Below are positions 48,301 through 62,300 of a stretch of DNA of 64,000 bases, piece after piece. Source of the DNA: Rhabdornis inornatus (lineage: Eukaryota; Chordata; Aves; Passeriformes; Rhabdornithidae); assembly GCA_013397075.1 (NCBI GenBank), contig VWZS01002681.1, forward strand, positions 361,313 to 425,312, read 5' to 3'. A model generated the notes under the pieces. The model did no database searches, was not told the DNA's origin, and worked only from the letters and a program-made list of their open reading frames with translations. Position 1 is the first letter of the stretch. Every line of letters starts with the position of its first letter. The translations under genes were made by a program, and so were the position numbers.

Positions 48301-51300
48301 TTTCGCCCAATGCTAGTTTTCTTAGCAGAAGCACAAGTAGTGCAGATTTCACACCCTAAGCTTTAGAAGACCTTGTCTATCAACAGCTTCATACTCTTGT
48401 TTTGCTTTACCGCCAGCAAAAATATTGCAAGAATGAACTTGGCACAAAGAATGAAAGACAACAATAATCTGCTGTTCCCGGCCCTCCACCTCACCCCCTC
48501 CTGGGTATATCTCTGACCAATTAAAGTGCAGTAGGTGATGCATAAGGAAACATTCAAAAATATTTTGGATTTGGCCACCCAGACAAGTTGTGCTTTAAAC
48601 ACATAAAAAGTGTTATAATGATATTTTTTTTAAAGGGCGATGACCATCAACATGTTAGAAAATGCTTATTTAATTTTCTAGTAATATACATCTTAAGAAG
48701 AAAGTCTAAGAAAAGTAAGACAAAGTGGAAAAAATTACAATTGCATGAACTTCTAGCTCAACCTTTTATTTAATGAAAATGTAGTTTTAGTAATGTACGA
48801 ATCAAGCCATAAGCCTGCTACACTGGAGTTTATGAGTAAACAAGGAAGTACAAGTGTGAAAGTAGAAAAGATAGTCACACTTCAAAAGTAACAGGTTCTG
48901 ATTCAATACCCTGCAGAAACTTTCAAAGCACTATTTTTCAGCAATTCAACACAAGTAGAAAGAACAGCTGGCACTGCTGGGGTGCACGCACACACTGCAT
49001 CCAGAACTCAGGACGACACAAGGCAAGATGTGGTGTCATTTTGCTGCAGTCCTGAATTGAGAGCAGGTCTGAAAACCTGCCCAGCAGAAGGTGTAGGCAA
49101 GGCTGTGCTGTGAATGACTGTGAGAGGTCTCAATCCTCAGTTACTTACGGTTCCATTATTGTTCAGTAGAACAAAACGCTCAGGTGCACTGACTGAACTT
49201 TAACTTTGGTAGTTATATTTTGTTCCAATTCTGTTCCATCCACTCAAAGACCAGTGCTTTATCGCTGATATTTAATCTCACAAACTTTGTTTACTTTTTT
49301 ATTAAAACCACCTAGATTCTTTCAAATAGAAGCAGCTTTCCATGTCAAAGACATTTTCATACAATCATCTATTAATGATAAAGGCTGCCATCAAGACAGA
49401 CCATAGTAAAAAGGCGTTAGTCTTTATTTTCTTCAGAAGTTACTTGTACTTTTTTCTTGTATAGGGCATGATTAATACAACAATGCCAGCAAAGTAAGGG
49501 AACAGTTTCTTGCGAAATTAAGCAAAGAGCATTTAGTCTTAGCACACCAGATACGTGCCTGAACTACACATGCTTCATTGACTTAACACAGTATTGACTT
49601 CCAATTATGAGATATAATGGAACTTCTGATTGATTCCCTGCAGTGTTATGAAGTGAACCAAAGTAGTGGCAGATCAAGCTGGTCACACAGTAGGAGCTGC
49701 AGTACAGTCCTGCTCCAACACATCCTTCTGCTTGGTGTATACTGGCCTGAGCTCTGATTTGTGTTCTTCCCATGCTCAACACAGAAGAGACCTCTGCTGA
49801 GGTCCATGACGGCAGCAAGGCAGGAGCTGCTTTTCACCATGAATGATTAATTATAACCAAATGCCCCCTCAAATGCATGTGTATTTGATGCCTCATCTTG
49901 ATGTGTGAAGGCTTCTAGTATATAGTCAACTGATTAGGGACAACAGAAAAATACTTTGAAATTAAATTATTCTTATCACAGCAAAACCAGGGATACTAAG
50001 ATAATGCTGTCTATAAATAAGAGGCTGTACCGGTGGAAACATCAGCAGGAAAGCAATATAACAAGAGAGCTTTCTTAGCAGGAAAGCAAAGTAAGGTTTT
50101 TGCAACAGTAATGTCCAATTTTATTCTGGGAATAGCCATGGAATAAACATGCAAAGCAGAGCAAGAAGATTTGTTTAGAATCCATCTATAATTCAGCCAG
50201 CTAGGATTTTCAGTAGATCAGATTCCATCTTCATGCAGGCATCTCAGAACAGCAAGAAAGTGCAGAAATATTTAGGCAAATAGTTGGGTGTTCAGGTCCT
50301 GTGTGTATGCACAAGTCACATATTGTTCCACTTCACTGTAGCTCTTAAGGATTACTCGGTGACCAAAAGCTTGTCTAAATAAAGGTCTGCCTAAATAAAG
50401 TCTACAAGAAAAATCCTGTGTTGACCCCCCAGTACAGGGTTGAGCCTTGGAAGGCAAGCAGCAAAGGCATTGAATGGTTAAAGTCTGGTTTCCATGAGTG
50501 AGCAAGTATCAGTGACCAGGGCAAGCTCAGGCTCCCAAGGCTTACAGCCTGCTTGGCCCAGCTGCTGGGACCGGGCAAGGCATTGGGGACAGTCCAAGCA
50601 GGGCACTAGACCGTGGCTGTGACAGCAGTACTTCATCCTCGCTGCAGTGGCCTTCCCTTACTGCCAGCTCCTCCAGGGACACGGATGCCTGCCAGCCCTC
50701 GCCAGTTATACATCCCGAACAGCATCCACTTTGGGTAAGAGAGAGTTTTGTACAAGCAACAAGAAGTTTAATTATGTTTCTCCTCTAAATATCTACTAAA
50801 ATCTGCACTGGTTTGAGGAAGAGGAGGAGTGAAAAAAAAAGGGGGGAGAGGGGGAAGGGTTATTGCAGCTTTTAAAAAAAAAGTCCCATAGAACCACCCA
50901 CCTGAAGAAAGTCAAAACAGTTTTTGAGAAAATCACTGTTATTCAACCCCACTAAATAGAAACAATGACATAAGTTACTATGAGGCATTACTGCAGAACC
51001 AAATGTATTTACTCAAAAGAAAGTATTTGCTGCTGAACATAGCTATACAAGTTAACAGTTGTTTAGAATCAGATACTTACAAAAAGCATTTTTAAGCAAG
51101 AGTCCCTCTTAAAGAAAAAAAGGATTTTCACATGATCTCACTTAGAAAAAATCTGTTTCAAATTGCCCTACGTGTCCTGGCCTTGAGCCCATTTTTACTG
51201 AAGGCCTTTCCTGTACAGTTCCATAGGGGATGGGAATCTCTACAAAGTTTGCCTTAAAAGGACGTGTCAGATGCCCAGTGTATACTGTGTTATGCAGCTA

Positions 51301-54300
51301 CAGAAGCTAACAATTTTGAATACAAAGACATTTCTATCCTTTATTCTCCAAGGCAAATTATAAACTATTTGCAGGCAAGAAAAAGCATCCAAATTAATGT
51401 TCTGTCAATAAAAGACAAGGTGAGACAAAAATCAGTGATGTGCTGCTGTCCCATAAGAACGTGTGCATCCATCCATCTGTTTTTATGGGTATTGACACAG
51501 CAACAGGATTATAATAAGTATTTTTCTCCAAATTTTAAACTAAGTCTAACTCTGAAACCACACAAAGAACACATTCATTTGTAAATTTTAAACAAGCAAG
51601 CATTACTGTAATGCAAATCATAGTTTTTATTTTCTGAGGCTGCTAATCCTATTTAACTGTCATGACTGTCAAGCTCTATTTGCTTTCTTCAAAAGTGTTC
51701 TAGTCACAGGAGGAGCACACTGTGAGCTTGCATTCAAAGGCTGCAAAATACTTATCTCTTATCCTTAAAAATTAACCTTACCAAGTTTTTACAATTTTCT
51801 ATCACCAGTGTAAGATTTACTAAAAGTTAATTAATCCACCATAAACAAGGTCACTGTAATACATTTTATACATGGACAGAAACTGCTTTAAATTCAAAAG
51901 TGCAGACACAGGGTAGTTACTAAGGTTAAACATAACAAAAGTTTCAGCAAACATCCTCACTGTTCATTTACTTGTGCCCCGTGCTGGTGCAGCACTGGCA
52001 GTTCTGTCTTGTGCTGTCCCCACACACTGGAGCAGACTCGTGCAGGGCTCCACTTCTGCCTTGATGTTCATGAGGCAGCAGTAGCTAATCCTGGCTATTC
52101 CATGCCTTTCATCACCTTCCTCCTAGAAAAACTGGTGTAAGATGAGAGGCAGAACTGGAAATGACACCCCTCAGTCAGGATTAACACGGGCTGTGCCACC
52201 ACCCCGCAGTTCAAGCATGGCCAGTGCTGCTCCACGCCTCAGGTCTGAGGACTCCAAAAAAGTTGACCACTGTCAACTTGGCACTGCAGTGTTCAAGGTT
52301 AACTGGGGATTTAAATCACTGGGCAAAGGCAGCTAACTCCTGTGTCAGTGGTTTACAGCAACAACTGCCAGTGGCTCCCTGGGGCAGCCACTTTCACACA
52401 CCTGTTTAATCTGCCCAGGGCTCCTGAGCTGTGACACTGGGACAGGGCACATCTACCAGGTGGGGTGTGCGAGGGCTCAAAGGCGAGTCTCGTTGTTTGT
52501 GGGCTCGGGCAAGCGTCCAGAACAGGCATGGGTGCTGACATCCAAACTGCTGGCAAGAGAAGTGCTTCCATGGCAAATCCATTGCTTCTGCTCATGGTAA
52601 GAGATGTATCCCTGCCAACCCAATGCTACATAGGTTCCAACATCATCACTCTGTACCTCTTAGTAGGGCCACTTATTACTGCTGTAGTGTTAATACTTCT
52701 CTTGAAGTAGCCACAGAACTGGAAACCTACACTTGATCATGCCTAAGAGAACAGACTTGTCCTGAGATTGTAACAGTGAAAGTGGTAAATGGATTAGACA
52801 CATCAAGGTAGAGTAGACACACTGAGATGGACAGTAAAGGATGAAGATGAGTGGAAACACTGTAGTTAAGATTCTCCACTGCTGGATTACCTTCCTTGTT
52901 TAACAACAACAAAAAAATCCAATTAATCTGCATTAATACCAATTCTCAGTCAGTATGAGAACTCTTCACACACAGGACCTAACACTAGGGGAATACAAAT
53001 TAATAGGTTACTACAGCTTAATAAAGCCAGTGATTCACTGGGTTTCTCCAAAAAAAAAAAATCATTTGCAAAATCTCCAGTAAAAGGCTAAACTCATTTT
53101 CCAGCAATTGAGGTGGCAAACACATTCTCAAAAACACAGGAGGCATCTGCCCAGAAAAAGAACATGGCATGATTTGGAAGTGCAGGGCAGCAGGGCCATG
53201 TTCAAGCAAGTGTTGTTGAACACAATTAACTGAAATTTAATACTGTCAGTCAAAGTGAAACTAAGCATCAGAAACAAGTAACCAGCACAGAAATTGTAAA
53301 CAAATTGGATAATTCTCATAAATTGGTTGCTGATACATTAAAAAATGCACCCTAAGACTAATTGAAAAAATAGATGGTTTCATTTTTTATATCAGTAATG
53401 TGGTTTTAGCGATGCATGCAGTGATTGTGCCAAACATCGACTGATTGTAAGTTTAGCTATGAAATTATTCCATGGTCATATTTATGTTTCATGGACAATT
53501 TTGCTATGGACTCAAATTATCAAAACTGTACTGTTAAGTACAAAGTTATGAAGTTCACTTGAACTGCAGATCTGTTACCAATGCCTGGATCCAGCTGGAA
53601 GAAATTCACAGTTCTTTGAAAAAAATACAAAATTTGGACACAAAGAGAAAAGTTTTACTGCTTTCCATGGTGAAATTGATATTTAGCTAGGAAATGTTTG
53701 GCTAAGAATGGCTAGGAATTCAAGAGCCATGATCAACTATCAGAAACCATGAATTAACTGGAGCAAACTGAAATTTAATGCTTGCTCCTATAAATTCTTC
53801 TGCCATTTCCTCTGGAATTCCCTTTTCAGTATATTTTCTATTACAATATTTCTAAGAGCACCAAAATATAAGATTTTTTATTTATTCCCCATGCAACAAA
53901 ATGAAGATTTGTGTAATGCAAATGGCCATGCAGGCTGATTTTATTTTAAACTAAACATCTGAATTTAATTCATAACTTGAAAATGAAAGATACTACTTCT
54001 TTAAAAGTTACATAGATGTCTCTGTACAAGAGAAGAGGAATGCAGAGATCTTATACTGTCACTTATGATGACAGAAGATATTCTCCTCTGCTCTCAAAGC
54101 CTAAGTTTTCACTGCCTTTATCCACTACAGTCTCAATTTTTATTACATCATTTCAGACAACATGAATAGAAATGCAGCAGCAAACATTCTTACCTAGGGT
54201 TCACAAAATTTGGTGAGCAAGCCTAAAGGTTCGTAAAGGAAAATAGTCTAGAGGAAGCATATAATGGTAAAACAAATATATAGTAGGAAGAGCTGCATTT

Positions 54301-57300
54301 TAAGAATGGAAAAGGGTATTCTTTCTGTTTTGAAAGGAGGAGTGAGAAAGAAGAAGGAGAGGGCCTAACAGTTCAATCACAGACAGCCCAAAACTCATCT
54401 CACTATTAAATCACTAATTAAAAAATCTGAAAGTTAATTATTTTAATCAAGTTTCTAGATAAAAATATTTATTTTAAAAAAAGTAATTTCTGGACTAAGC
54501 AATTAAATCTGTTTATTTGGCCTGTAGCAGGTAAATAGATGACAAGAATTTTCTCCTCAGCAGTTTCAAGACAATAATCATACCTAGGACTGGTTTGCGT
54601 TATTCACCACAGACTTTAATTCTTTTTCATTAATCTGTATTTGCCCTCAAGAAGGAAAGCAGGAAACACTACTGCTCTCCTGCACACTTGCAAAATAGGG
54701 AGATACTTTGTTTACAGGCTTCATTTGTCTAACAGCCTTCACTTTAAAAAGGTTGTTTCCCTTTCTCTTCTATTTTGCTAGGGCTTGACCTTTCAGAGTG
54801 GCAGCTGCAGGGCTGGGATAACTCACCTCAGTTACTCTGTCGTCTTTAAAAAGTTTGGAAAATGGTACTGACCACTGACAGCTTCCTGACAGAGGGATGG
54901 CTCAGAGGGAAAGTCAGGGACATGCAATAGCCAAATGTTATGCAAAATTTAACTCCCCACACAAACCATACTCCTGGCCCACCCTCACTTTCTTATGAAG
55001 ATCAAACTGGCACTGTATCAAACATAAGAGGAGGGAGAAGATAAATGCCTGCCCAATACAAATAACATTTCCAGGGGAAGGGTGGAGCCACTAGGAAGCA
55101 ACTGAATGGACTGGAACCTCTCCTCCTGCTGCCCAATGTTCCTGTTTGCTCCACACCTTCTGCAGCAAGACAATGGAGCATAAATCAAAGACAAATATAA
55201 AATCGAGTTTGCAGCTTTATCTAATTGCATCATTATCTCATGCTATGTCAACTTCACGTACTGCAGAAACTCCCCCATTGCTCAAGAAGAAAATTATTTC
55301 TTGCCTGCAGAAGAAACCGTCCATTTCAATCAGTTTAAAGGACTCCCCACTGAATATTTGTTTTGGATCAATTATCTTTTGTGATCTCAAGTAAACAGGG
55401 AACCAGCTTCAAAGGGATTACACTAGTTTGACTACCTACACATTTCTCATGCAGACAAGTTTCCTTACAGCTGGGAACCAGTACGAACTCCATGCCTTCT
55501 TTGCAGGAATGAGGAAAAGAGATCCCTAACAGACCAAACACCATGTTAGTGTGAACTAAGGTAAGGAGCAAAACAAGGGAAGAGTGGAACCTCAAAAGAA
55601 AGGAGAGGAGAAGAAAAAAAAAACAAAACCACAAACACCAAACTAGATATAGATTTTAAGCTTAGAGACTGAATCCTGAAGCTCAATTAAATTAAATTCA
55701 TAAAAAGCAAAAAGCATTAGGACATGTTATATTCATCTATTCAAATACCACAGCAACCAAAAGGTGTCTCTGAACACTAATACTATGTCAAATGAGAAAA
55801 TAAAGAATGAAAACCAAAATCAAGGGATTTTTTTTATCCAGCACAGCCAGACCCTCAGGTAGCATAGCCATGAAGCTGTCCATTTACTGCAGAAAAACAC
55901 TGCTTGGGGATCAGCACTGAAAATTTCAAACAAGTGTATTTAACAGTAACTGCCCTTCAAGCAGGGACATTCTACAGCTACTTACAAACATTACCCCAAC
56001 AGCATACTAAAAAACCCTGAACGCAATAGTTTGCACAAAGGCCAGTATTTTAGAATGTGTGATTATAGTTGACAGCAAAACCTGATCCTCCAGGAGTTGG
56101 AAACTAATTCTTCAAATCTTCATGGGACAGAAAAATGTGGAAAAAGGAATTTTTAATCTTTACAGAGACATTATCTGCTGATCTTCTAGAATTATAGCGA
56201 TGAACAGACACACATCTAACCCACAAACCCATGCAAGACGCTAGATTGGAGGTACAAAATATACCTGTATATAACACAATTGCTTTGAAATTTGATCTCC
56301 TACAATGAGAACAACATTCTAAAAGCTCAAAGCTACATCTCTTCTGGAGTTTTTGTTGTTCACTGGAGGGTTTTTTGTTTGCTTGGGTTTTTTGAAAGGA
56401 GATGAGTTCATTCGTCTTTGGTGCACTTGAATTGTTTTCTATGGCACTGCTGCACTGACATTTCCAAAGAATGAAGCAGAAGTCAGCAAACAAGTGAACT
56501 GGAGCTGCCCCAAAACAGTCACCCCTCTGCAATACTTGCATTGAAGGCAGAGAATGTGAGCAAAATAAAACTCAGCAAGATGAAGTAGAAGGCCCTTTGC
56601 ATAAAGGTGTGAAATACACCAGTTTCAAACCCTCTGCTAATGCACAGCCTTGGAACAGTTCCTCAAGAGGCCCTATGGAAGCTGATGGCAATCAGAAACT
56701 GAAAGAAAGAAAGAACAAAGAACTTCTTCCCATCTTGTCCCCATTAAGGGATCACTGTTAAACCTACAAAATTTTGTCAATAATCTTTAAAGTAGAAGAG
56801 CATCTACTTGCTTCCTAATTCATGTGCAATAAATACACAACACATTTTAGTATTTTTTTTAGGTTTGGGTTGTGTTTTGGGCTTTTTTCAGTGTGTAATG
56901 GTGTAGATAAAGCACTGTATTTAGATGCTGGAAGCAACCACTCTGGAAGACATTTGGTTACACGATGTCATCAAACTTTGCAGCAGAACCCACAACCATC
57001 CTGAGAAAGCCAATGAAGAGAAAAACCAAAGCAAAATGCTGTTTTGTGAAACGTAAATTACAATGTTTAAAGTAACTCCTTTTCCCCCTGCTCTCCCTTC
57101 TACTCAGCTACAAGTAAAACAGGATCTGGGGATGTGCTGAAGCCTGAAACCAGACATGCGTGTGAAACAACCGGTTATTAAAGACCACGTTTAGATTTCA
57201 AGCCTGTGAATTAAGACACTTAGCACCAACTTATCCCCGTTTGTTTAGCGGTGCAATTTTTATTGCAAAGGTTTTCCCTCTTACTAGGTAATTGTTCGCT

Positions 57301-57355
57301 GCAAGGTAGCAGCCAGTCTAACACGACGGCGTGAGACACCTTTTGTTCCTAAGAG

Positions 57356-57356
57356 N
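57356..57356. other. Single ambiguous base
   Basis: One N at the left edge of the CpG island, another sign of poor sequencing in GC-rich DNA. Confidence 0.95.
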
Positions 57357-57592
57357 CGGCTCTGCCCGCCGGGGCGCGCCCGCCCACCGCTCCGCTCCGC
57401 CGGCTGCGGGACGGCTGCGGGCCCCAGCGCCGTGCCCCGCCCGGTGGAGAAGGCACGAGCGGGATGTCCCGCGCCAGGGCTGCCGGCACGGGCAGGTGCA
57501 GCCTGGGCGACGGCGCGAATCGCGGCTCCGCACACGGGTCCGCCCGGCGCTGACAGCTCATCGGTGCCCCAGCTTTCCTGAGCGGTGCCGCG

Positions 57593-58464
57593 NNNNNNNN
57601 NNNNNNNNNNNNNNNNNNNNNNNNNNNNNNNNNNNNNNNNNNNNNNNNNNNNNNNNNNNNNNNNNNNNNNNNNNNNNNNNNNNNNNNNNNNNNNNNNNNN
57701 NNNNNNNNNNNNNNNNNNNNNNNNNNNNNNNNNNNNNNNNNNNNNNNNNNNNNNNNNNNNNNNNNNNNNNNNNNNNNNNNNNNNNNNNNNNNNNNNNNNN
57801 NNNNNNNNNNNNNNNNNNNNNNNNNNNNNNNNNNNNNNNNNNNNNNNNNNNNNNNNNNNNNNNNNNNNNNNNNNNNNNNNNNNNNNNNNNNNNNNNNNNN
57901 NNNNNNNNNNNNNNNNNNNNNNNNNNNNNNNNNNNNNNNNNNNNNNNNNNNNNNNNNNNNNNNNNNNNNNNNNNNNNNNNNNNNNNNNNNNNNNNNNNNN
58001 NNNNNNNNNNNNNNNNNNNNNNNNNNNNNNNNNNNNNNNNNNNNNNNNNNNNNNNNNNNNNNNNNNNNNNNNNNNNNNNNNNNNNNNNNNNNNNNNNNNN
58101 NNNNNNNNNNNNNNNNNNNNNNNNNNNNNNNNNNNNNNNNNNNNNNNNNNNNNNNNNNNNNNNNNNNNNNNNNNNNNNNNNNNNNNNNNNNNNNNNNNNN
58201 NNNNNNNNNNNNNNNNNNNNNNNNNNNNNNNNNNNNNNNNNNNNNNNNNNNNNNNNNNNNNNNNNNNNNNNNNNNNNNNNNNNNNNNNNNNNNNNNNNNN
58301 NNNNNNNNNNNNNNNNNNNNNNNNNNNNNNNNNNNNNNNNNNNNNNNNNNNNNNNNNNNNNNNNNNNNNNNNNNNNNNNNNNNNNNNNNNNNNNNNNNNN
58401 NNNNNNNNNNNNNNNNNNNNNNNNNNNNNNNNNNNNNNNNNNNNNNNNNNNNNNNNNNNNNNNN
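57593..58464. other. Assembly gap (872 N) inside the CpG island
   Basis: Unsequenced. The long open frames reported across it consist of X residues and mean nothing. CNN3 exon 1 probably lies here. Confidence 0.98.
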
Positions 58465-58535
58465 GGGTCCGGCCGGGGCGGGGAGCGGAGCTGAGCGGGG
58501 GGACGTCAGTGGGAAGGAATCCGCGGGCACCGAGG

Positions 58536-58568
58536 GCCGCCGCCGCCGCAGAATGCGCCGCCGCCGCG
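58536..58568. repeat. GCC-rich trinucleotide run
   Basis: Two short runs, gccgccgccgccgca and gcgccgccgccgcgg, separated by gaat. Such runs are common in CpG-island promoters and 5' leaders. Confidence 0.8.
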
Positions 58569-59340
58569 GATTGCCGCGGCCCGCGGTGGCCCCGGGGAAA
58601 GGGAGGGGGATGTTGGCGCTGCCCGGCTGCTCACGGGGGCCTCCCGCCCCTCAGCGCATGGCCGCACGCTTTGGGAAGCCCCCGCCGGAGCGGGATGACG
58701 GCACGGAGGACAGGGACGCCGGGAGGACGGCGGTGGCTCTGCGCTCGGGGCGGTGCTCGCCCTCGGGCCTTTGGCGGGCCGTGCGGGACTGCCGCCGGAG
58801 AGGAGGGCTCAGGAGCCCGGGCGGAGCGGGACCGGCCGCGGGCAGGGCTGGATGCCTGGGGAACCCTCGGCCGCTCGTGCAAACCGCTCTCCTGTGCTGT
58901 GCCCTGGTCTGAGCTACTGGTGAAATTCCTTAAAAAGGTTAGAGAGTATCACGAAACTTGGAACAACCCTGGGAGACGGAGCAAGAGAGAAGGAAGACGT
59001 GCGCAAGTTGTCGAAGTAAGATTGAAGTGTAGCAGCACGAAGGGCTCGGCTCAATCTCTTGGCTCCTCTGCACCATGTGCTTCTGGGCACGCTTCCTGCG
59101 GGAGCCAGCACGGCCGGAGTCTGGTGCGGATCACCCCCTTCCCTACGCCATTAAGGCACTAAAGGACAGCGCTGCGCTGTGTTAGTGGCCGCTGGGGAGC
59201 CGTGGGGAGTCCCGTCCCTCGGGGGAAAGCACAGGGCACACACGAGGTTTGCGTGCGGGGCGTACCAGCGGGATTACGGCGGATCCAGCCCAGGGAGCGC
59301 TCGTTCCTGGGAGCCAGCTGTGGTCCGCGGCTGGCTTCGC

Positions 59341-62300
59341 CACTGAAGCCGCTCTGGAAAGCGAGTACACAGTGAACACTTGGCCCATTGAGTGAAGTCC
59401 TGACCCGAAAATACAGCAGTGTGTTTCCTTCAGTGTTAGAGTAACCCTAGGCATGCAAAGTTACCTTTCAAATATAGTTAAATTCTAACAGATCTGAAAA
59501 TAAAAATCATAAGATGATCCACTGGTAGGACTAGTTGTATAAGGCACAGCAGGCTGTAAGGCTGCTGGAGCTGTGGCCCACTTAGCCACCTACTTGGTAC
59601 CCCACAGAGAGGACAGGTCTGTGCTTCGATTTCGTAGCAAAATATCAGGACTAAGTGGTCTGAACTCCGGCTGAAACCAACGGGGCTCTTTCAAAAGACT
59701 TGTGGTGGGACTGTGCTGAGGAACTCTCAGGGCAGCCCGGAGGTTGTTTTGTGCTGTGGTGCTGTGGATCAGCTCAGCTCAAACCGCTTCTCCACTGCAC
59801 TGCCTCTAAGGAAAACAGCCAGGGCTGTTCCTAATTAAAGGAAGTAGAACTGCCTAAAGAACCCATTGGGAAAAGGAAACTGTGCAAGAGAAGCAGGAAA
59901 CTGAAGAATGGGGTGAGGGAAATGGCAGTTCGCATAAACATAATGAAAGTTCATTAGTTTTTAGACATTCATGTTGGGATAAACTCATCTTTCATGAACT
60001 CAGAAAACATGTGATTTAGGGCAAGATTCAACATCCTCCAAAGTCCTTGGAAATGTTTCCATTTACTTCAGTGATGTTGGATCAGGACACTGTGTTAATG
60101 CTCTCAATCATTTTTGCTGCAATACACAGTGGCTTGGGAAGTTCGAGACATTTACAGTATTGGTATGATTTTCCCAGCTCCATAAATTATATGTTTCATC
60201 AATTTTGGAATAAAATGGCCCTGATTAGTAGCAGACAAAAATATGGCCTACCATTTTCTTGCTGTGCAATTAGGTTTAAATTATCCTCGGATAAATCCTG
60301 TAGTTTGTGGGGGTTTTACCTCATCTGAGAAGGGCACAAATACCATTTGTTGTTTTTATGTTGATCCTGAACATCTGATTAAAAAATTACCAGTCTTTTA
60401 GGGTGATTGCTGCCTTTTATTCTATGACCAGGAATATGCTCACACCCTGGGGGAAGAGGTTGTACAGGGAATATTTGAGTGTAGTTAAAAACATTCTGTT
60501 TTGCATCACTCGGTCAACACAAAGCAAATTTAAGCCTCAGTGTCAGTGCACTACAAAGCAGCTGGAGCATGCTGGGCAATCTGGCTCATTATGGGTAAAT
60601 CTCTTATCTTTGCCCTATTTTTCCACATTTCTTATTACTAAAGCTGTTTGTACGGAAAGAGGATTTGTAGAAGAATTATTCCCCACCTGAAATCATAATC
60701 CTCTTTGTGACATTGTAATAACTTCTTCAGCCACCACACATAATATCATAAACACATGCTGATGACTTCAGTTAGAAACTAGAGAAAAAGAGCTCTGAAG
60801 AGACTAAGTCTGTTTTCTTGGAAACATGGACCATAATCTTACAAATATTCTTGGACATAAATTATTATAAGCATATGTGTAGTCCTGTTAAACTCCCTGA
60901 GTTTAAATTATCCTGTGTGTAATTCCACCATAATCCATAGAATTAATGTGGCTGAATCAATCTTCTAAAACACATTTGATTTCTGTGTTCTGCTCAATGA
61001 CTGAAGATGTGCAAAGAGGTGACTGGTGAGTCCTAACGGTGGAGGTGAGCCCAGCCGGCTCTGGGGTGAAGCGTTATCTCCTTCCTACCCATCTGATCCT
61101 GGTTAAAGGGCCTTGGTTTAATCAGCTGGCTCAGCTGAGCAGTGGGATGATTTCCCTAAAGGATAAAGGGAGATAGTTGGGAAGCTAAGCTGTGTACAGG
61201 GAGATAACTTGCCAGGATGAGCTCCAAAGGGTGATCCATAAGGGAAGGAGGAATGTGCTGCTGGGTGGTGTGGCTGGCCTGAGGGAGAGGAATAGGGTTA
61301 TGAACTGGGGAGAATGGTGGTACCAGCCACGGGGCAGGGTGGAAGCAGATGAAGAAATACACCACCGTGTGTGTGTTTGTGGTCATGTGTGTGATTTTTG
61401 CCTGGAGCACAGGAGTAGGTTCCTGGGTGGGAGGTACATCTGGAGCTTGGAAGTACAGGAGTTGTGCTGTGCTATGGGCAGGAGGTGACTGTGGGTAGGA
61501 GGGGCCCTGTGCTGCTGCCAGTGGAGCTTGCTGGCCTGCAGGGAACTGGGGGGAGCTGGCTAAAGACAGTGCTGGCCAGTAGCCTGGTGCTTTAGGAAGG
61601 GGAAGGACTCTAGAAATTCTGATCTATGACTGTGTTGTCTCCTAAGGATTAAGGAAAAAGAATACCAGTGAGTGAATGAGCTGAGCTGGTGAGGCCAAAG
61701 GAAGGCTGGGCTGCTTGCCCTTTGATGTGTCTCAGCTGAGGCAAGGAGCTAAGTAAGCCCTTTTGCAATTCTCTTGAATTTGGGGGAGTTTTTCTCAGGC
61801 TGCCATGTCAGTGTAACTACTCCCAGTGTTGTGAAATGGCCTGTCCCAGGGTGGTAGTGACACTAACACTCAGTAATGTTTTAGCCTAATTAACTTACAT
61901 GACTAAAGTTATTAAAATTGCTGTAGGATAAATACAACTTGTGACTCCAGTAAGACTTGAATCTTACTGATGGTCAAGACCAAACATTAGCAGTAGCATT
62001 GAAACTGCAAAGAAAGAACTCTACAGAACAGCCTTAGTACTACCCAAAACTGTTCCTAATCTTTCATTTATTAGGACTCCTTTCCAAAATCCTAGGTAAG
62101 TTAATTATTCATATGTTACCTCAAATATCTCCTTTAAAACCTTGCTGTGCTCATACTGCTACTTACTTTGGAACATTCTGGGGGTGTGCAGCATTGCCCT
62201 TGGTAATTTGATTAAAAATGGTGTGCTGTATTGCCTCTCAACTACTTTACCAGAGCGTTCTCATCCCATGAGAAATCCTCTTGCCTTGTAGAACAATTAC

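Larger units (their letters stand above)
39605..57592. other. CNN3 intron 1 (about 18 kb)
   Basis: Long first intron running up to the assembly gap. It holds an A-run with a 5-N placeholder (42285-42338) and several GC-richer stretches (50510-50720, 51960-52560) that I could not assign. No exon, retrogene or RNA gene was recognised. The longest open frame (56104-56541, - strand) has no recognisable domain. Confidence 0.65.
34482..58464 (-). other. CNN3: CNN3 gene (calponin-3), exon 1 not assembled
   Basis: Calponin-3 is an acidic calponin that binds F-actin and helps control stress fibres and cell contractility in non-muscle and smooth-muscle cells. Six exons with AG/GT borders and matching phases give 312 residues. 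In order these are a calponin-homology (CH) domain lacking its first ~19 residues, three calponin repeats (each QMGTNK.ASQ.GM...G..R..YD), and an acidic Tyr/Asp-rich tail ending SDQGIDY. The acidic tail separates it from CNN1 and CNN2. Human CNN3 has 329 residues. The part here would be 310 in human, so the tail is about two residues longer. The first exon (start codon and about 19 residues) is not visible and most likely lies in the 57593-58464 gap. The neighbouring SLC44A3 supports the name. Confidence 0.95.
57340..59340. promoter_or_regulatory. CNN3: CpG island, presumed CNN3 promoter
   Basis: G+C and CpG rise sharply on both sides of the N gap. The right side contains a GCC-repeat run (58536-58568) and a CRE-like gacgtca (58502-58508). 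CpG density falls off towards 59340. As CNN3 is transcribed leftwards and its exon 1 is missing, the start site is probably in or just right of the gap. No TATA box was seen. Confidence 0.75.

Noticed and set aside
56104..56541. 145-residue - strand open frame in CNN3 intron 1
   Set aside because: Longest N-free ORF in the window, but no recognised family, no promoter and no splice-site context.
58553..58912. 119-residue + strand open frame right of the gap
   Set aside because: Arg/Gly/Pro-rich translation typical of CpG islands in a frame without stops. No domain or splice support.
58928..58938. CArG-like box ccttaaaaagg near the CNN3 promoter
   Set aside because: SRF sites need exactly six A/T bases between CC and GG; here there are seven. 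It is an imperfect match.
57331..59162. Very long open frames (387-525 residues) across the CpG island
   Set aside because: They consist mostly of N bases translated as X; the flanks are GC-rich and lack stops by composition.
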